A stretch of 27,375 nt of DNA from Bacteroidales bacterium UBA3754 (GTDB taxonomy: Bacteria > Bacteroidota > Bacteroidia > Bacteroidales > UBA1715): the NCBI GenBank assembly GCA_002371705.1, contig DFGI01000052.1, forward strand, positions 1 through 27,375. Direction: 5' to 3'. This document shows, in pieces, positions 1-9,400 of the stretch. The notes beneath the pieces are model-generated. The model worked only from the letters and a program-made list of their open reading frames with translations, searched no databases and had not been told where the DNA came from. Numbering within the stretch: position 1 is the first letter of the stretch; each line of letters begins with the position of its first letter. The position numbers were made by a program, and so were the translations under genes.

Positions 1-1084
1 CCATGTCGTAGTATTTGTATTCTGCCAGACGACCGCCAAAAATCACGTTTTGTTCCTTTTGCGCCAAGGCACGATACGATTCTGCCAATTGGTTGTTTCG
101 GTCGTTGTTCACGGGGTAATATGGCTCCATACCGTCCTTGTACTCGGTGGAATATTCCTCACTGACAACGGTTTTCGGACAATCATACACCGCTTGACCG
201 AACATTTCGAAATGTTTGTGTTCTATTACACGCGTGTAGGGTTGTTCGTGTGAGGTGTAGTTCACCACGGCATTTCCCTGAAAATTCGGTGTGTTTTTCA
301 CACGTGTCTTGAAACTCACCGTACGCCAGTCCAATTTTCCCAACGAAAAGTTGAAATATTCGTCTATGGCACCTGTATATACAAGCGTATCGGCATATTT
401 CTGCCAATTTTTGTACTCTGAATTGAAGAAATCCACATTGGTTTTACACTCAACGCCGGCAAGCAAACCGTCAATCAACTTGTTGTAACCGCCAACGGGA
501 ATGCCTTGGTAGGTGTCGTTGAAATAATTGTTATCATATACAAAACGGACAGGCAGACGTTTGATGATGAATGCTGGCAGTTCGTTGCTTTTCCGTCCCC
601 ATTGTTTTTCGGTATATTCCTTGATGAGTTTTTCAAAAATATCCTTGCCTACGAGCGTCAATGCTTGTTCTTCGAGATTTGCAGGCTCGCGGCCGTTCAG
701 TGCCTTGAGCGCTTCCGCCTTCTGCTCGTTTATCTTTGCCTGTGCCTGTTCTGGCGTGGTTACGCCCCATATTTGGTAGAACGTGTTCATGTTGAACGGC
801 AGATTGTATAGTTTACCTTTGTAATTCGCTACAGGGCAATTTGTATAGCGGTTAAACTCAACTATGGAATTTACGAAATTCCACACGTGCTTGTTTGATG
901 TATGGAAAATGTGTGCGCCAAATTTGTGAACGTTGATGCCTTCAATATTTTCGCAATACACGTTGCCGCCCAACTGTGGACGTTTGTCAATTACCAGACA
1001 TTTTTTGCCGGCTTGTTTTGCTTTGTATGCGAACGTAGCTCCAAATAAACCGGAGCCAACTATCAGATAATCATATTGTTTCAT
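1..1084 (-). CDS. glf: UDP-galactopyranose mutase, C-terminus cut by window edge
   Basis: This flavoenzyme converts UDP-galactopyranose to UDP-galactofuranose, the donor for Galf in surface polysaccharides, in the cytoplasm. My translation from the ATG at 1084 begins MKQYDYLIVGSGLFGATFAY, an FAD-binding GxGxxG-type N-terminus. It is followed by LGGNVY and by the family-typical KFGAHIFHT stretch near residues 53-61. The last visible residues are GRLAEYKYYDM, which in this family lies close to the C-terminus. About 361 codons are visible, so I estimate that only some 20-30 residues are missing to the left. The frame is open throughout. It lies 23 nt downstream of ruvC on the same strand and could be co-transcribed with thrC and ruvC. 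The reading from sequence motifs is strong; the operon is inferred from spacing only. Confidence 0.93.
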   Translation of the reverse strand, partial: MKQYDYLIVGSGLFGATFAYKAKQAGKKCLVIDKRPQLGGNVYCENIEGINVHKFGAHIFHTSNKHVWNFVNSIVEFNRYTNCPVANYKGKLYNLPFNMNTFYQIWGVTTPEQAQAKINEQKAEALKALNGREPANLEEQALTLVGKDIFEKLIKEYTEKQWGRKSNELPAFIIKRLPVRFVYDNNYFNDTYQGIPVGGYNKLIDGLLAGVECKTNVDFFNSEYKNWQKYADTLVYTGAIDEYFNFSLGKLDWRTVSFKTRVKNTPNFQGNAVVNYTSHEQPYTRVIEHKHFEMFGQAVYDCPKTVVSEEYSTEYKDGMEPYYPVNNDRNNQLAESYRALAQKEQNVIFGGRLAEYKYYDM

Positions 1085-1107
1085 AGCTTCTGTTTTTAGC
1101 AAGTATG

Positions 1108-1713
1108 TTACTTTTCTTTTCCACTTCCCCCAACAATTCTGTTTGAATGTTGCGAAACGAATTGTGCCCATGTTTGCGATGATTTTCGGGTGGAAACACG
1201 TTTTTTTGTAACCGATGACGTCTCGGGAATTGCGGGTTTCGACAATTCATAGAAATGACAAACTGCCACAGCAAGCGCATCGGTAGCGTCGAGATACTTT
1301 TGGTTGTTTTCGTATTTCAGCATTTTCGACAGAATGGCAGCCACTTGTTCCTTTGCCGCCGCACCGTTTCCTGTAATTGAAAGTTTTATTTTTCGGGGGG
1401 CGTATTCGTGGATAACAATATCGTGGGCAACGCCCACCGACATTGCCACACCCTGTGCGCGTCCAAGTTTCAACATTGACTGCACGTTTTTCCCAAAAAA
1501 TGGGGCTTCCAGCGCCATTTCGTCTGGTGCATATTGTTCCACGAGTGTGGTCAGCGTGCTGTGGATTTTCTGCAATTTGGCGTACGGGTCGTTAATTTTC
1601 TGCAATTCTATCGCACCAATTTCAAGAACTTCCATTGATTTTCCTATAGCTTTGATTATGCCGTAGCCCATCACGTTCGTTCCAGGGTCGATGCCAAGAA
1701 TTACTTTCTCCAT
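1108..1713 (-). CDS. ruvC: Holliday junction resolvase RuvC
   Basis: RuvC is the endonuclease that cuts Holliday junctions together with RuvAB during recombinational repair. The 201-residue protein has the RNase H-like fold signature. The four acidic catalytic residues are visible as D9 (GIDPGTNVMGYG), E69 (ALEAPFF), D142 and D145 (LDATDALAVA), with spacing matching the E. coli quartet D7/E66/D138/D141. The catalytic domain ends near residue 158. It is followed by a basic, Ser/Thr-rich tail of about 43 residues (SVTKKRVSTRKSSQ and onward), which makes the protein longer than the usual 170-190. Its ATG lies inside the end of thrC (13 nt overlap), so the two are probably translationally coupled. 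Confidence 0.95.
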   Translation of the reverse strand: MEKVILGIDPGTNVMGYGIIKAIGKSMEVLEIGAIELQKINDPYAKLQKIHSTLTTLVEQYAPDEMALEAPFFGKNVQSMLKLGRAQGVAMSVGVAHDIVIHEYAPRKIKLSITGNGAAAKEQVAAILSKMLKYENNQKYLDATDALAVAVCHFYELSKPAIPETSSVTKKRVSTRKSSQTWAQFVSQHSNRIVGGSGKEK

Positions 1714-3080
1714 CCGTATTTTTTGTCCAAATATTCTTTAAAGGCAGGGTAGTTGCCGTCGATTTTGTCAAAATGTTCCTCTTTGCCTTCTAATCCGCTC
1801 AAACTTGCTGGCAGTTTTGGGTCGATACCGATAGCGTCGATAATTGCCTGTGGAAATTTTGCAGGATGGGCAGTTTCCAACGAGACCAACAATTGGTCGG
1901 AAGCAGGATTTTCGTTGGTGATATAATCTTCAACGCATTTCCATCCAACAGCGCCGTGAGGTTCCAAAACCACATGGTAGTCGTTCCATGCCTGCGTGAT
2001 TGTTTTGCGGGTTTCGTCGTCTGATACGCTTTGCGCATAAAACATAGAGTCCATTGCGGCAAAATCAGGCTCTTTTAAAATTGATCCTTTTTCGTCCATA
2101 TTTCCGCCGTACAATTCTATCAAACGGGCTAAATTGCTCGGATGTCCGACGTTCATCGCACTCGAAAGACAATTCTTCGATGGTTCGATTTTCGCATATT
2201 TGTGTGTTTTCATAAGTTTCTCGAACTCGTCGTTTTCGTTTGTGGCAACAAGAATTCGTTTTACTGGCAGACCCATTTTTGTCGCCAACACGCAGCCCAT
2301 CATATCGCCGAAATTTCCCGAAGGAACGCAGAAAACAACTTGTTCCAAATCCTCGGAAGATTGGTTGCGAAGGCGTGTATAGGCATATATGTAATACACA
2401 ATCTGTGGAATCAAACGACCAATGTTGATTGAATTTGCGCTGGTGAAGTTCAAGCATTCCAATTCGGGGTCGGAAAAGGCTTGTTTTACCATAGCCTGCG
2501 CATCGTCGAATTTCCCATTTATGGCGATTATTTGTACATTCTTCTGCAAGGTTGTCATTTGCTTGCGTTGACGGTCGCTCACTTCTTTTTCGGGGAACAG
2601 CACGGCTATGTTTATGTTGTTCAAACCGTAGAAGGCGTGTGCCATGGCGCTTCCAGTGTCGCCCGATGTTGCGGTGAGAATCAGCTTGTGTACGTTCTGT
2701 TTTTTCAAGAAATACTGCATTATTCTTCCCATCATCCGTCCAGCAAAATCCTTGAACGATGCTGTTGGACCTTGGTCAAGACGCATAACGTACTTGCGGT
2801 CAACGACTTTTTCAAGTGGAACTTCGAAATTGTATGCATCTTTTGTCATTGCAAGTATGTCTTCGAATGGCACTTCGTCGCCCAAAAATTTTGAGAATAC
2901 TGTGGCGGCGATTTCGTAATATTGTTTGCCTTTCAACGCGTTTAATTCCGCTTTGGAGAACGTAGGAATTGCGTTTGGCATATATAAGCCCTTGTCAGGG
3001 GCAAGACCTTTCAACAGAGCTTCGCCGAACGTTACTTCGGCAGCCTTATGATTCGTTGAGAAATATTTTATCTGAGACAT
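1701..3080 (-). CDS. thrC: Threonine synthase
   Basis: This PLP-dependent lyase makes L-threonine from O-phospho-L-homoserine, the last step of the threonine branch of the aspartate family. The 459-residue length fits the long bacterial and fungal class. The Schiff-base lysine is K110 in the motif GPTASFKDFAGR. TATSGDTGSA (residues 136-145) and the phosphate-binding loop PSGNFGD (253-259) are both present. The N-terminal segment MSQIKYFSTNHKA is typical of the family. The start ATG at 3080 lies 71 nt after the stop of the phosphate transporter gene. A poor promoter match (TAATTTAG, one mismatch to TAnnTTTG, at 3094-3101) lies upstream, so I do not list it separately. Its 3' end overlaps ruvC. 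Confidence 0.96.
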   Translation of the reverse strand: MSQIKYFSTNHKAAEVTFGEALLKGLAPDKGLYMPNAIPTFSKAELNALKGKQYYEIAATVFSKFLGDEVPFEDILAMTKDAYNFEVPLEKVVDRKYVMRLDQGPTASFKDFAGRMMGRIMQYFLKKQNVHKLILTATSGDTGSAMAHAFYGLNNINIAVLFPEKEVSDRQRKQMTTLQKNVQIIAINGKFDDAQAMVKQAFSDPELECLNFTSANSINIGRLIPQIVYYIYAYTRLRNQSSEDLEQVVFCVPSGNFGDMMGCVLATKMGLPVKRILVATNENDEFEKLMKTHKYAKIEPSKNCLSSAMNVGHPSNLARLIELYGGNMDEKGSILKEPDFAAMDSMFYAQSVSDDETRKTITQAWNDYHVVLEPHGAVGWKCVEDYITNENPASDQLLVSLETAHPAKFPQAIIDAIGIDPKLPASLSGLEGKEEHFDKIDGNYPAFKEYLDKKYGWRK

Positions 3081-3151
3081 TGTATTTTTTTTGCTAAATT
3101 ACACAATTCTCATTATTCCGCAATACGTGAGACGGATTTACCATAAATAGT

Positions 3152-4906
3152 TTACACTTCCAAAGCTGGGGCAGGAGTGACTTCCTGGGATTTTTCTATC
3201 GCTTGGGAAATATTTATGACAAAGTCGCCGATTTTCTCATAGAGTGCGTAAATACTGCTGTAGAGCGTGCCGACTTCGTAAGTGTATTCGCCTGATTTTA
3301 TAGCTTCAACGTGGGCGTCACGAAGCAAGTTGCGGTATTCATTTATCTCATCCTCAGCCTGATACGCCGATGAAATATCAACCGTGTCGTAGTCCTTGCT
3401 GAGGTTTTCGTCCATTATGAGTAACGCATGGCGTACGCATTCGTACATTTTTTGCAGATGACCATCGTTAATCTGACCGAACTGCACATTTTGCACGTGT
3501 TGGTTTTTCTTCATAATTGAAATATGGTAAATGCTGTCGCCGATACTTTCCAAATTGTCGATGATACGGAGCATTGCGCTGATTTTTTTTGAACCTTCCT
3601 TACTGCCGACTGTTTCCGAAATGTGAGTGAGGAATTTAGCGATTTCAATCTCCATTCTATCGGTAATTTCCTCGTATTTCTTGATTTTGTCAAGATATTC
3701 GGAATAAGCTTCTTCCGACTTTGTTTTTGTTAATTCAGGAAGATAATCATACATTTTGAGCACACGCTGAGAAAACAGTTGAATTTCTTGTTGGGCGCTC
3801 TCAATGTCAAGTTCCGAGGTGTTCATAAAGTGGGCGGGAATATATTTCAGCTTGAATGTTTCCTCGTCTTCCTCGTTCGTTTTCACCATCCAGTTTACAA
3901 TATTGATAATCTGCGGAATGAACCACATCAAAATCAACGTGTTGACTACGTTGAAGAATGTGTGGAATATCGACAGTGCTAATGGAAGCGCTTTTGGATT
4001 GTAGGTTTCTTCGCCCGGCATAACGTATGGGCTCGAACCAATGAATCCGACCGTCATATCGGCGATGAGGTGCATCAACGGATAAAAAACAGCCAACGAG
4101 ATGAAAACACCGATTAGGTTGAACACAAGGTGCGCGCGCGCCGCCTTCTTTGCCATTGTGTTTGTTACCATAGCGGCAAGATTAGCGGTTATAGTTGTTC
4201 CGATATTTTGCCCCATAACCAACGCCACAGCCACATCGAAGCCAATCCAACCCTTGTAGCACATCACTAGTGTGATTGCCATCACGGCGGCACTGGCTTG
4301 TACCATACACGTAAGAATAGCACCAATAATTATAAATATCAATATTGAAAGATAACCAAAGTTAGACAAACGGGCTATCGCCTCAAGGAAGTTTGGATAT
4401 TCCTCCAAATTTGGCATTGCATTTTGAAGAAAATTCAGACCAATCAACAACAACGCCAAACCGATGATAAATTCGCTGATAGAGTGGAGTTTTTCCCGTT
4501 TCATCAGCATCATTGGCAATGCAATGGCAACCGCCATCAGCGGAAAATTCAATGCTGAGGTTGATTCACCCAAGCCGAACAGCGAAATAATCCACGCAGT
4601 GATAGTAGTACCCACGTTTGCGCCCATAATAACAGCAATTGCGCCCGCAAGCGAAAGCAAACCAGCGTTTACAAAGCTCACCACCATCACCGTGGTTGCC
4701 GACGATGATTGGATTGCCGCCGTAACAATGGTTCCCGTGAGAATGCCTCGGATTGACTTGTCAGTCATTTTTGCAAGAATAAGACGCATTTTGCTACCAG
4801 CCATTTTCTGCAAACTGTCGCTCATAAGTTTCATTCCATACAAGAAAATGCCTAACGCCCCGACTGCTATCAGCAATATCCGAAATATAGTTACAATTGT
4901 GTCCAT
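3152..4906 (-). CDS. Na/Pi cotransporter family protein with PhoU-like tail
   Basis: This is a predicted inner-membrane sodium-dependent phosphate (or other anion) transporter of the NptA/YjbB type. The 584-residue protein carries the two inverted Na_Pi_cotrans repeats. The first has QSSSATT at 66-72 and GANVGTT at 95-101. The second has QASAA at 203-207 and GQNIGTT at 232-238. There are about eight to nine hydrophobic helices up to residue 340. The remaining 240 residues are soluble, helical and charged, and resemble the PhoU domain often fused to this family. The role in phosphate handling comes from family knowledge. Direction and substrate cannot be read from the sequence, and some relatives take part in phosphate export or envelope-related functions. 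It starts at the ATG at 4906, after a 94-nt gap from dapL with no strong promoter or terminator visible. Confidence 0.9.
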   Translation of the reverse strand: MDTIVTIFRILLIAVGALGIFLYGMKLMSDSLQKMAGSKMRLILAKMTDKSIRGILTGTIVTAAIQSSSATTVMVVSFVNAGLLSLAGAIAVIMGANVGTTITAWIISLFGLGESTSALNFPLMAVAIALPMMLMKREKLHSISEFIIGLALLLIGLNFLQNAMPNLEEYPNFLEAIARLSNFGYLSILIFIIIGAILTCMVQASAAVMAITLVMCYKGWIGFDVAVALVMGQNIGTTITANLAAMVTNTMAKKAARAHLVFNLIGVFISLAVFYPLMHLIADMTVGFIGSSPYVMPGEETYNPKALPLALSIFHTFFNVVNTLILMWFIPQIINIVNWMVKTNEEDEETFKLKYIPAHFMNTSELDIESAQQEIQLFSQRVLKMYDYLPELTKTKSEEAYSEYLDKIKKYEEITDRMEIEIAKFLTHISETVGSKEGSKKISAMLRIIDNLESIGDSIYHISIMKKNQHVQNVQFGQINDGHLQKMYECVRHALLIMDENLSKDYDTVDISSAYQAEDEINEYRNLLRDAHVEAIKSGEYTYEVGTLYSSIYALYEKIGDFVINISQAIEKSQEVTPAPALEV

Positions 4907-5000
4907 TTTTTACCTTTTTATTCGGTACGAAAATAGAGTCAATATGTTACCTGAATGTTAATGAATGTTAAGTTTACGTTAAATTTTGTTATGGCAAAAA

Positions 5001-6230
5001 TTAAAATATTTTTGCTATCCGTTTCACTGCCTCCACGCAATTGTCGCGGTTGCCGAAAGCGGTCATTCTTATGTAGCCTTCGCCTTGTGGCCCGAATCCA
5101 ACGCCTGGTGTTATAACCACATTGCATTCTGTGAGAATTTGGTCGAAAAATGTCCACGAATCGATGTTGTTTGGCGTTTTAGCCCAAATGTAAGGGGCGT
5201 TTACACCTCCGTAGAGTTTCATTCCAGCGTATGAAAGTCCGTCGCGGATTATTTTTGCATTGGTCAAGTAGTAATCAATATTTTGTTTGATTTCCTTTTT
5301 CCCTTGTTCGGAGTAAACAGCCTCGGCGGCACGTTGCACAATGTAGGCCGTTCCGTTGAATTTAGTGCATTGACGGCGGTTCCACAAACGGTTCAATGCT
5401 ATGTGCGAGCCATCGGACGTCGATGCGGTAACGGTTTTTGGTACAACAGTGTAGCCACAACGAAGTCCAGTGAATCCAGCTGTTTTTGAAAAGCTACGGA
5501 ATTCAATCGCCACATCTTTTGCTCCATCAATTTCGTAGATGCTGTGCGGCACATCGGGTTCGGTGATGAACGCTTCGTATGCCGAATCGAACAAAATCAA
5601 CACGCCGTGTTCCCGTGCGTAGTCAACCCACACTTTGAGTTCCGATTTTGTGAGCGTGGTTCCCGTTGGATTGTTGGGGTAGCAGAGATAAATTATGTCG
5701 GGAACCAATTTTGGCAACGCGGGAACAAATTTATTTTCGCTGCTGCAAGGCAAATACACAATGTTGCTCCAACGGCCGTTTTTTCCCATAATTCCTGCAC
5801 GTCCAGCCATTACGTTGGAATCAACATAGACAGGATACACGGGGTCGGTCACAGCTACCAAATTGCTGAAATCGAACAAATCGCCAATGTTGCCAAGGTC
5901 GCTTTTCGCTCCGTCGCTGATAAACACTTCGTCGGTGTCTAAACTAATTCCACGGGAATTGTAATCGTGCTTGATGATTTTTTCAATAAGAAATTTGTAG
6001 CCTTGTTCTGGTCCGTAGCCACGAAATGTTTTTTCGTCAGCCATCTCGTCAACTGCTTGATGCAGTGCTTGAATGACCGATGGGCATAACGGTCGCGTCA
6101 CATCGCCAATGCCAAGACTGATAATAGAAGCATCGGCGTGCGACGCCTTGTATTCTGCGACTCTATGCGCAATCTCAGAAAACAAGTAATTTTCAGGGAT
6201 TTTTGTGAAATTGTTATTAATACAAGCCAT
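5001..6230 (-). CDS. dapL: LL-diaminopimelate aminotransferase
   Basis: This PLP enzyme transfers an amino group from glutamate to tetrahydrodipicolinate, giving LL-diaminopimelate in one step and bypassing the succinyl and acetyl routes to lysine and peptidoglycan. The 409 residues match the family length. Diagnostic stretches are SLGIGDVTRPL (38-48), FRGYGPEQGY (69-78), SDGAKSDLGN (105-114), CYPNNPTGT (183-191) and the Schiff-base lysine K249 in SFSKTAGFTG. The C-terminus has the substrate-binding TPGVGFGPQGEGYIR segment. The 5' flank (6231-6353) is AT-rich with no convincing promoter match. DapL is the usual DAP route in many Bacteroidales, which agrees with the rest of the window. Confidence 0.96.
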   Translation of the reverse strand: MACINNNFTKIPENYLFSEIAHRVAEYKASHADASIISLGIGDVTRPLCPSVIQALHQAVDEMADEKTFRGYGPEQGYKFLIEKIIKHDYNSRGISLDTDEVFISDGAKSDLGNIGDLFDFSNLVAVTDPVYPVYVDSNVMAGRAGIMGKNGRWSNIVYLPCSSENKFVPALPKLVPDIIYLCYPNNPTGTTLTKSELKVWVDYAREHGVLILFDSAYEAFITEPDVPHSIYEIDGAKDVAIEFRSFSKTAGFTGLRCGYTVVPKTVTASTSDGSHIALNRLWNRRQCTKFNGTAYIVQRAAEAVYSEQGKKEIKQNIDYYLTNAKIIRDGLSYAGMKLYGGVNAPYIWAKTPNNIDSWTFFDQILTECNVVITPGVGFGPQGEGYIRMTAFGNRDNCVEAVKRIAKIF

Positions 6231-6353
6231 TTGTAACCGTTTTTATGCCATTAACTAAACTTTTCAATGCAAATAAACGGATTATATTTCAAATTGAAAG
6301 TGATTTCTTTGAAAAATATTAAAATTTGCAGTAAAATACGTAAGATTCGTATA
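6231..6353. other. AT-rich spacer upstream of dapL
   Basis: I see no gene or clear promoter here. Near matches to the -7 box, such as CAAATAAA at 6270-6277, have a mismatch and lack a correctly spaced -33 element. Confidence 0.4.
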
Positions 6354-6391
6354 AAATAATAGGGACGAATAGATATTCGCCCCTATTATTT
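6354..6391 (-). terminator. Strong hairpin after the giant adhesin gene
   Basis: An 11-bp perfect stem (6354-6364 with 6381-6391, AAATAATAGGG / CCCTATTATTT) continues, after one mismatched pair, into a 5-bp stem CGAAT / ATTCG with the loop AGAT. It lies 30 nt past the adhesin stop codon (6422) and 123 nt before dapL starts. The run of U after it on the minus strand is short, so it may be a processed 3' end, a weak terminator, or one copy of a dispersed palindromic repeat. Confidence 0.6.
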
Positions 6392-6421
6392 ATATCAACA
6401 ATGTAAAACCGCTTGTTTATG

Positions 6422-9400
6422 TTAGCGAACAATCACTTTGAATGTTTCGCCTTCCACTTTCACGAAATAGATGCCATCAAGACGGACAGCGAATTCTGTG
6501 ATTTCAGAGCCTGTCGCCGTGTTTATTTTGCGGCCAGAGGCATCATACAATTCAATAGTTTTGCCGTCAACATTCTTCACGTAGATTGTATGGCCAGCAG
6601 CGTATGCCACAACGCTGTTTTCCAATTCTGAAACCGCATCCTGGTCCATATTTTCAGCTTCGGCAATGTTCGATAACGCCAATGAGAATGGTCCCGACTC
6701 AGCCTTCATAAAATCCTTCGGGTCGATTAGTTCGTTCAATTTAATTCCGACGTAATAAATTGATTTTCCAACAGTTGGAATTTCTGCTGTGTATGAAGTA
6801 AGGCTTGCTGGAACGGTTGAAACGGTATCAATAAACGTATAGTTGTTTACAGTCGTTTCACGGATTATATAGAACGAACGGTAGTCAACGCCTACGTATG
6901 GATCCCAGCTCAATTCGGCATAGCCTTCGCGAAGACTTTCTGACTGACCAAGATGCAGGGTTGTATGAGCTTCGCTCATTGCCGTCTCGTTGCCGCAGAT
7001 GTCCGTTGCGGTGATTTTGTAGCTCCATTGGCGATTCATCGGATCGGCATCCTCGTCTTCGAAAACGCTGATTTCAGAATATTGTACTGTTCCAATTTTA
7101 TTGAAATCATTTGACTCGGAATCCTCACGATAGATTGTGTAGTAGTCAATCAAATCGGTGTTTTCGCGAACCCAAACGATTAAATTCTTGCTGGTTTCCT
7201 TGCTTACTGTCACCAATGAAATTTGTGGCACTTGAATCTCGAAGTTCTTCACTTCAACAGTTTCGGTGCTTACGCAATTGTTTTCGTCGGTCACGGTCAG
7301 TGTGTAGATTCCTGCGGCTACGTTTGTCAAGTTTTGATCCGTTGAGATTGTTTCGCCTGCCGAAGTCCAATTGTAGGAAACTTCATTATCAACACTCACA
7401 ACTACCGCGCCTGCCGACTGGTCGCAGCGGGTCTTTTCAACGGTTTCAACCGTGATGATTGGATTTGCAGGATATTCGATTGTTTGCGCCAACGAGATGG
7501 AACAGCCGTTTGCTGGGTCAGTAACTTTCACTGTGTAGTCGCCGATACCCACTTCCGTTAAATTCTTTGAGGTTGCGCCGTTGCTCCACAAATAGTCATA
7601 TTCTGATTCTGCGGAAACAGTTATTTCGCCGTCAGCGGCGCCACATTTCGGTTTTCTGAAACCTGCGATTTCCGCAACAACTTCGTCTGGCTGTGAAACG
7701 GTGAATGTTTCTATTGTTTTACAGCCGCGGGCGTCGCTTATCTGTACCGAATAATTGCCAGCCTTGATGTCATCAAGTTTGTTGGTAGAGTTGTCTTCGC
7801 TAAGCCATTGATATGAATATTCTTTTTCGGCACTCAATGAAATACTACCATCTTCGAAGCCATAACAACTTGCATCTGTGATAGTTGCATCTACTTGAAT
7901 GTCGCAGTTATATTCCACAACAGCTTCCGCCGAGAGCGAAGTTTTGTTGCCGTTTGCAAGTTTGGCAGTAACAGTAATGGTAGCTTTCCCTTGCAATCCC
8001 ATTGTGGAAAGATAGAGTTTTCCGTCTTCAATTTGTGCGAGTAAAATATTTGGAGCCGAACTTGTTACCAAATACGAAAGTTCACCGCCTTCGTTTGTCT
8101 CAAATAGGGTAGCAAGGTCTATCGGAGCAATTTCTGTTTCTGTTTTTACCGTGCCAATCACAAATTCTGCCGCAGGATATACAATTTCTTTCAACTTGAA
8201 TGTTGCGGTAAGTTCCACAGGATTTGTCACAACAAAAGAGAGCGTTGAGTCTTGAATGTTTTTGTCTTTCAATATATTTTCGTCGTCGCAATTCCACGAT
8301 GCAAACTCAAAACCATTATCGGCACGGGCTTTAAGAACAGCATTGTCGCCGTGTAAATATGAATCACTGCCTGAAATTGTTCCCATAGCCTTATCGTAGG
8401 AAACGGTTACAGTGTATGATTTTCTGTTCCATTTTGCCCATAATTCCTTATTGCCTGTTTCTGTTGCCGAAATGGAAGTTACTGGTTCATTGTCGTAGTT
8501 GGAGTTATCGTACCAGCCGGCAAAATCGTAGCCTGTACGAGTCACATCAGTTGGCAGTGTGGTTTCATCGCCAATGTTGTACCCAACAGCAAAGTCACCG
8601 TTTATCACGCCACCTTTGTTGTTGTACGTAATTGTGTAATCAACAATCACCCAGTTTGCATAGTAGATTTTGTTGTCAATATCAGTGTTTGAAATCAAAG
8701 GAATCCGTTCGCCGGAACAATCTTTATCTGTGTACCAGCCTGCAAACGTAAAGCCGTCTTTTGTTACATCCGATGGGAGCAACGTGGCATTTCCGTACGT
8801 ATAGTTTTCAATTTTACCAGAATTGATTGTACCATCATTTGTCACAAACGTTACGGTGTACATATTTGCGTTCCATTTAGCGTAGAATGATTTATTGCCA
8901 AAATCTGTTGCTGGGATGGATTGAACAGAAGCACCCGCGTATGATGAGTTGGAAAACCAACCTGCAAATGTGTATCCTTCGCGGGTCACGTTGGATGGTA
9001 GGGTAGCACCTTCACCAAATGTGTAGGATTCAGAAAATTCTTCATCGTTGATTGTTCCTTGTTCTGCGAAATACGTGATTGTGTAGATGTTTTTCGTCCA
9101 CCAAGCATAATAGGTTTTGTCGCCTACATCAGTCGAGTGGATTTGAACGATGGAAGTAGATTCTTCATTCCCAAGTTCTTGTTCATCAACGTGCCAACCA
9201 GTGAATTTGTAGCCTTGACGGGTAACATCGGTTGGCAAAATCACGTCGGAACCATACAAATAATTTGCAACGTTGCCTGAATTGATTGTACCGCCGTTTG
9301 GTTCAAACGTTACACTATAAGAATTTACGTTCCATTTCGCGTAGAACGTTTTACTGCCTGTTTCGTTTGCTTGAATTGACGAAATAGGTAATCCGCTGTA

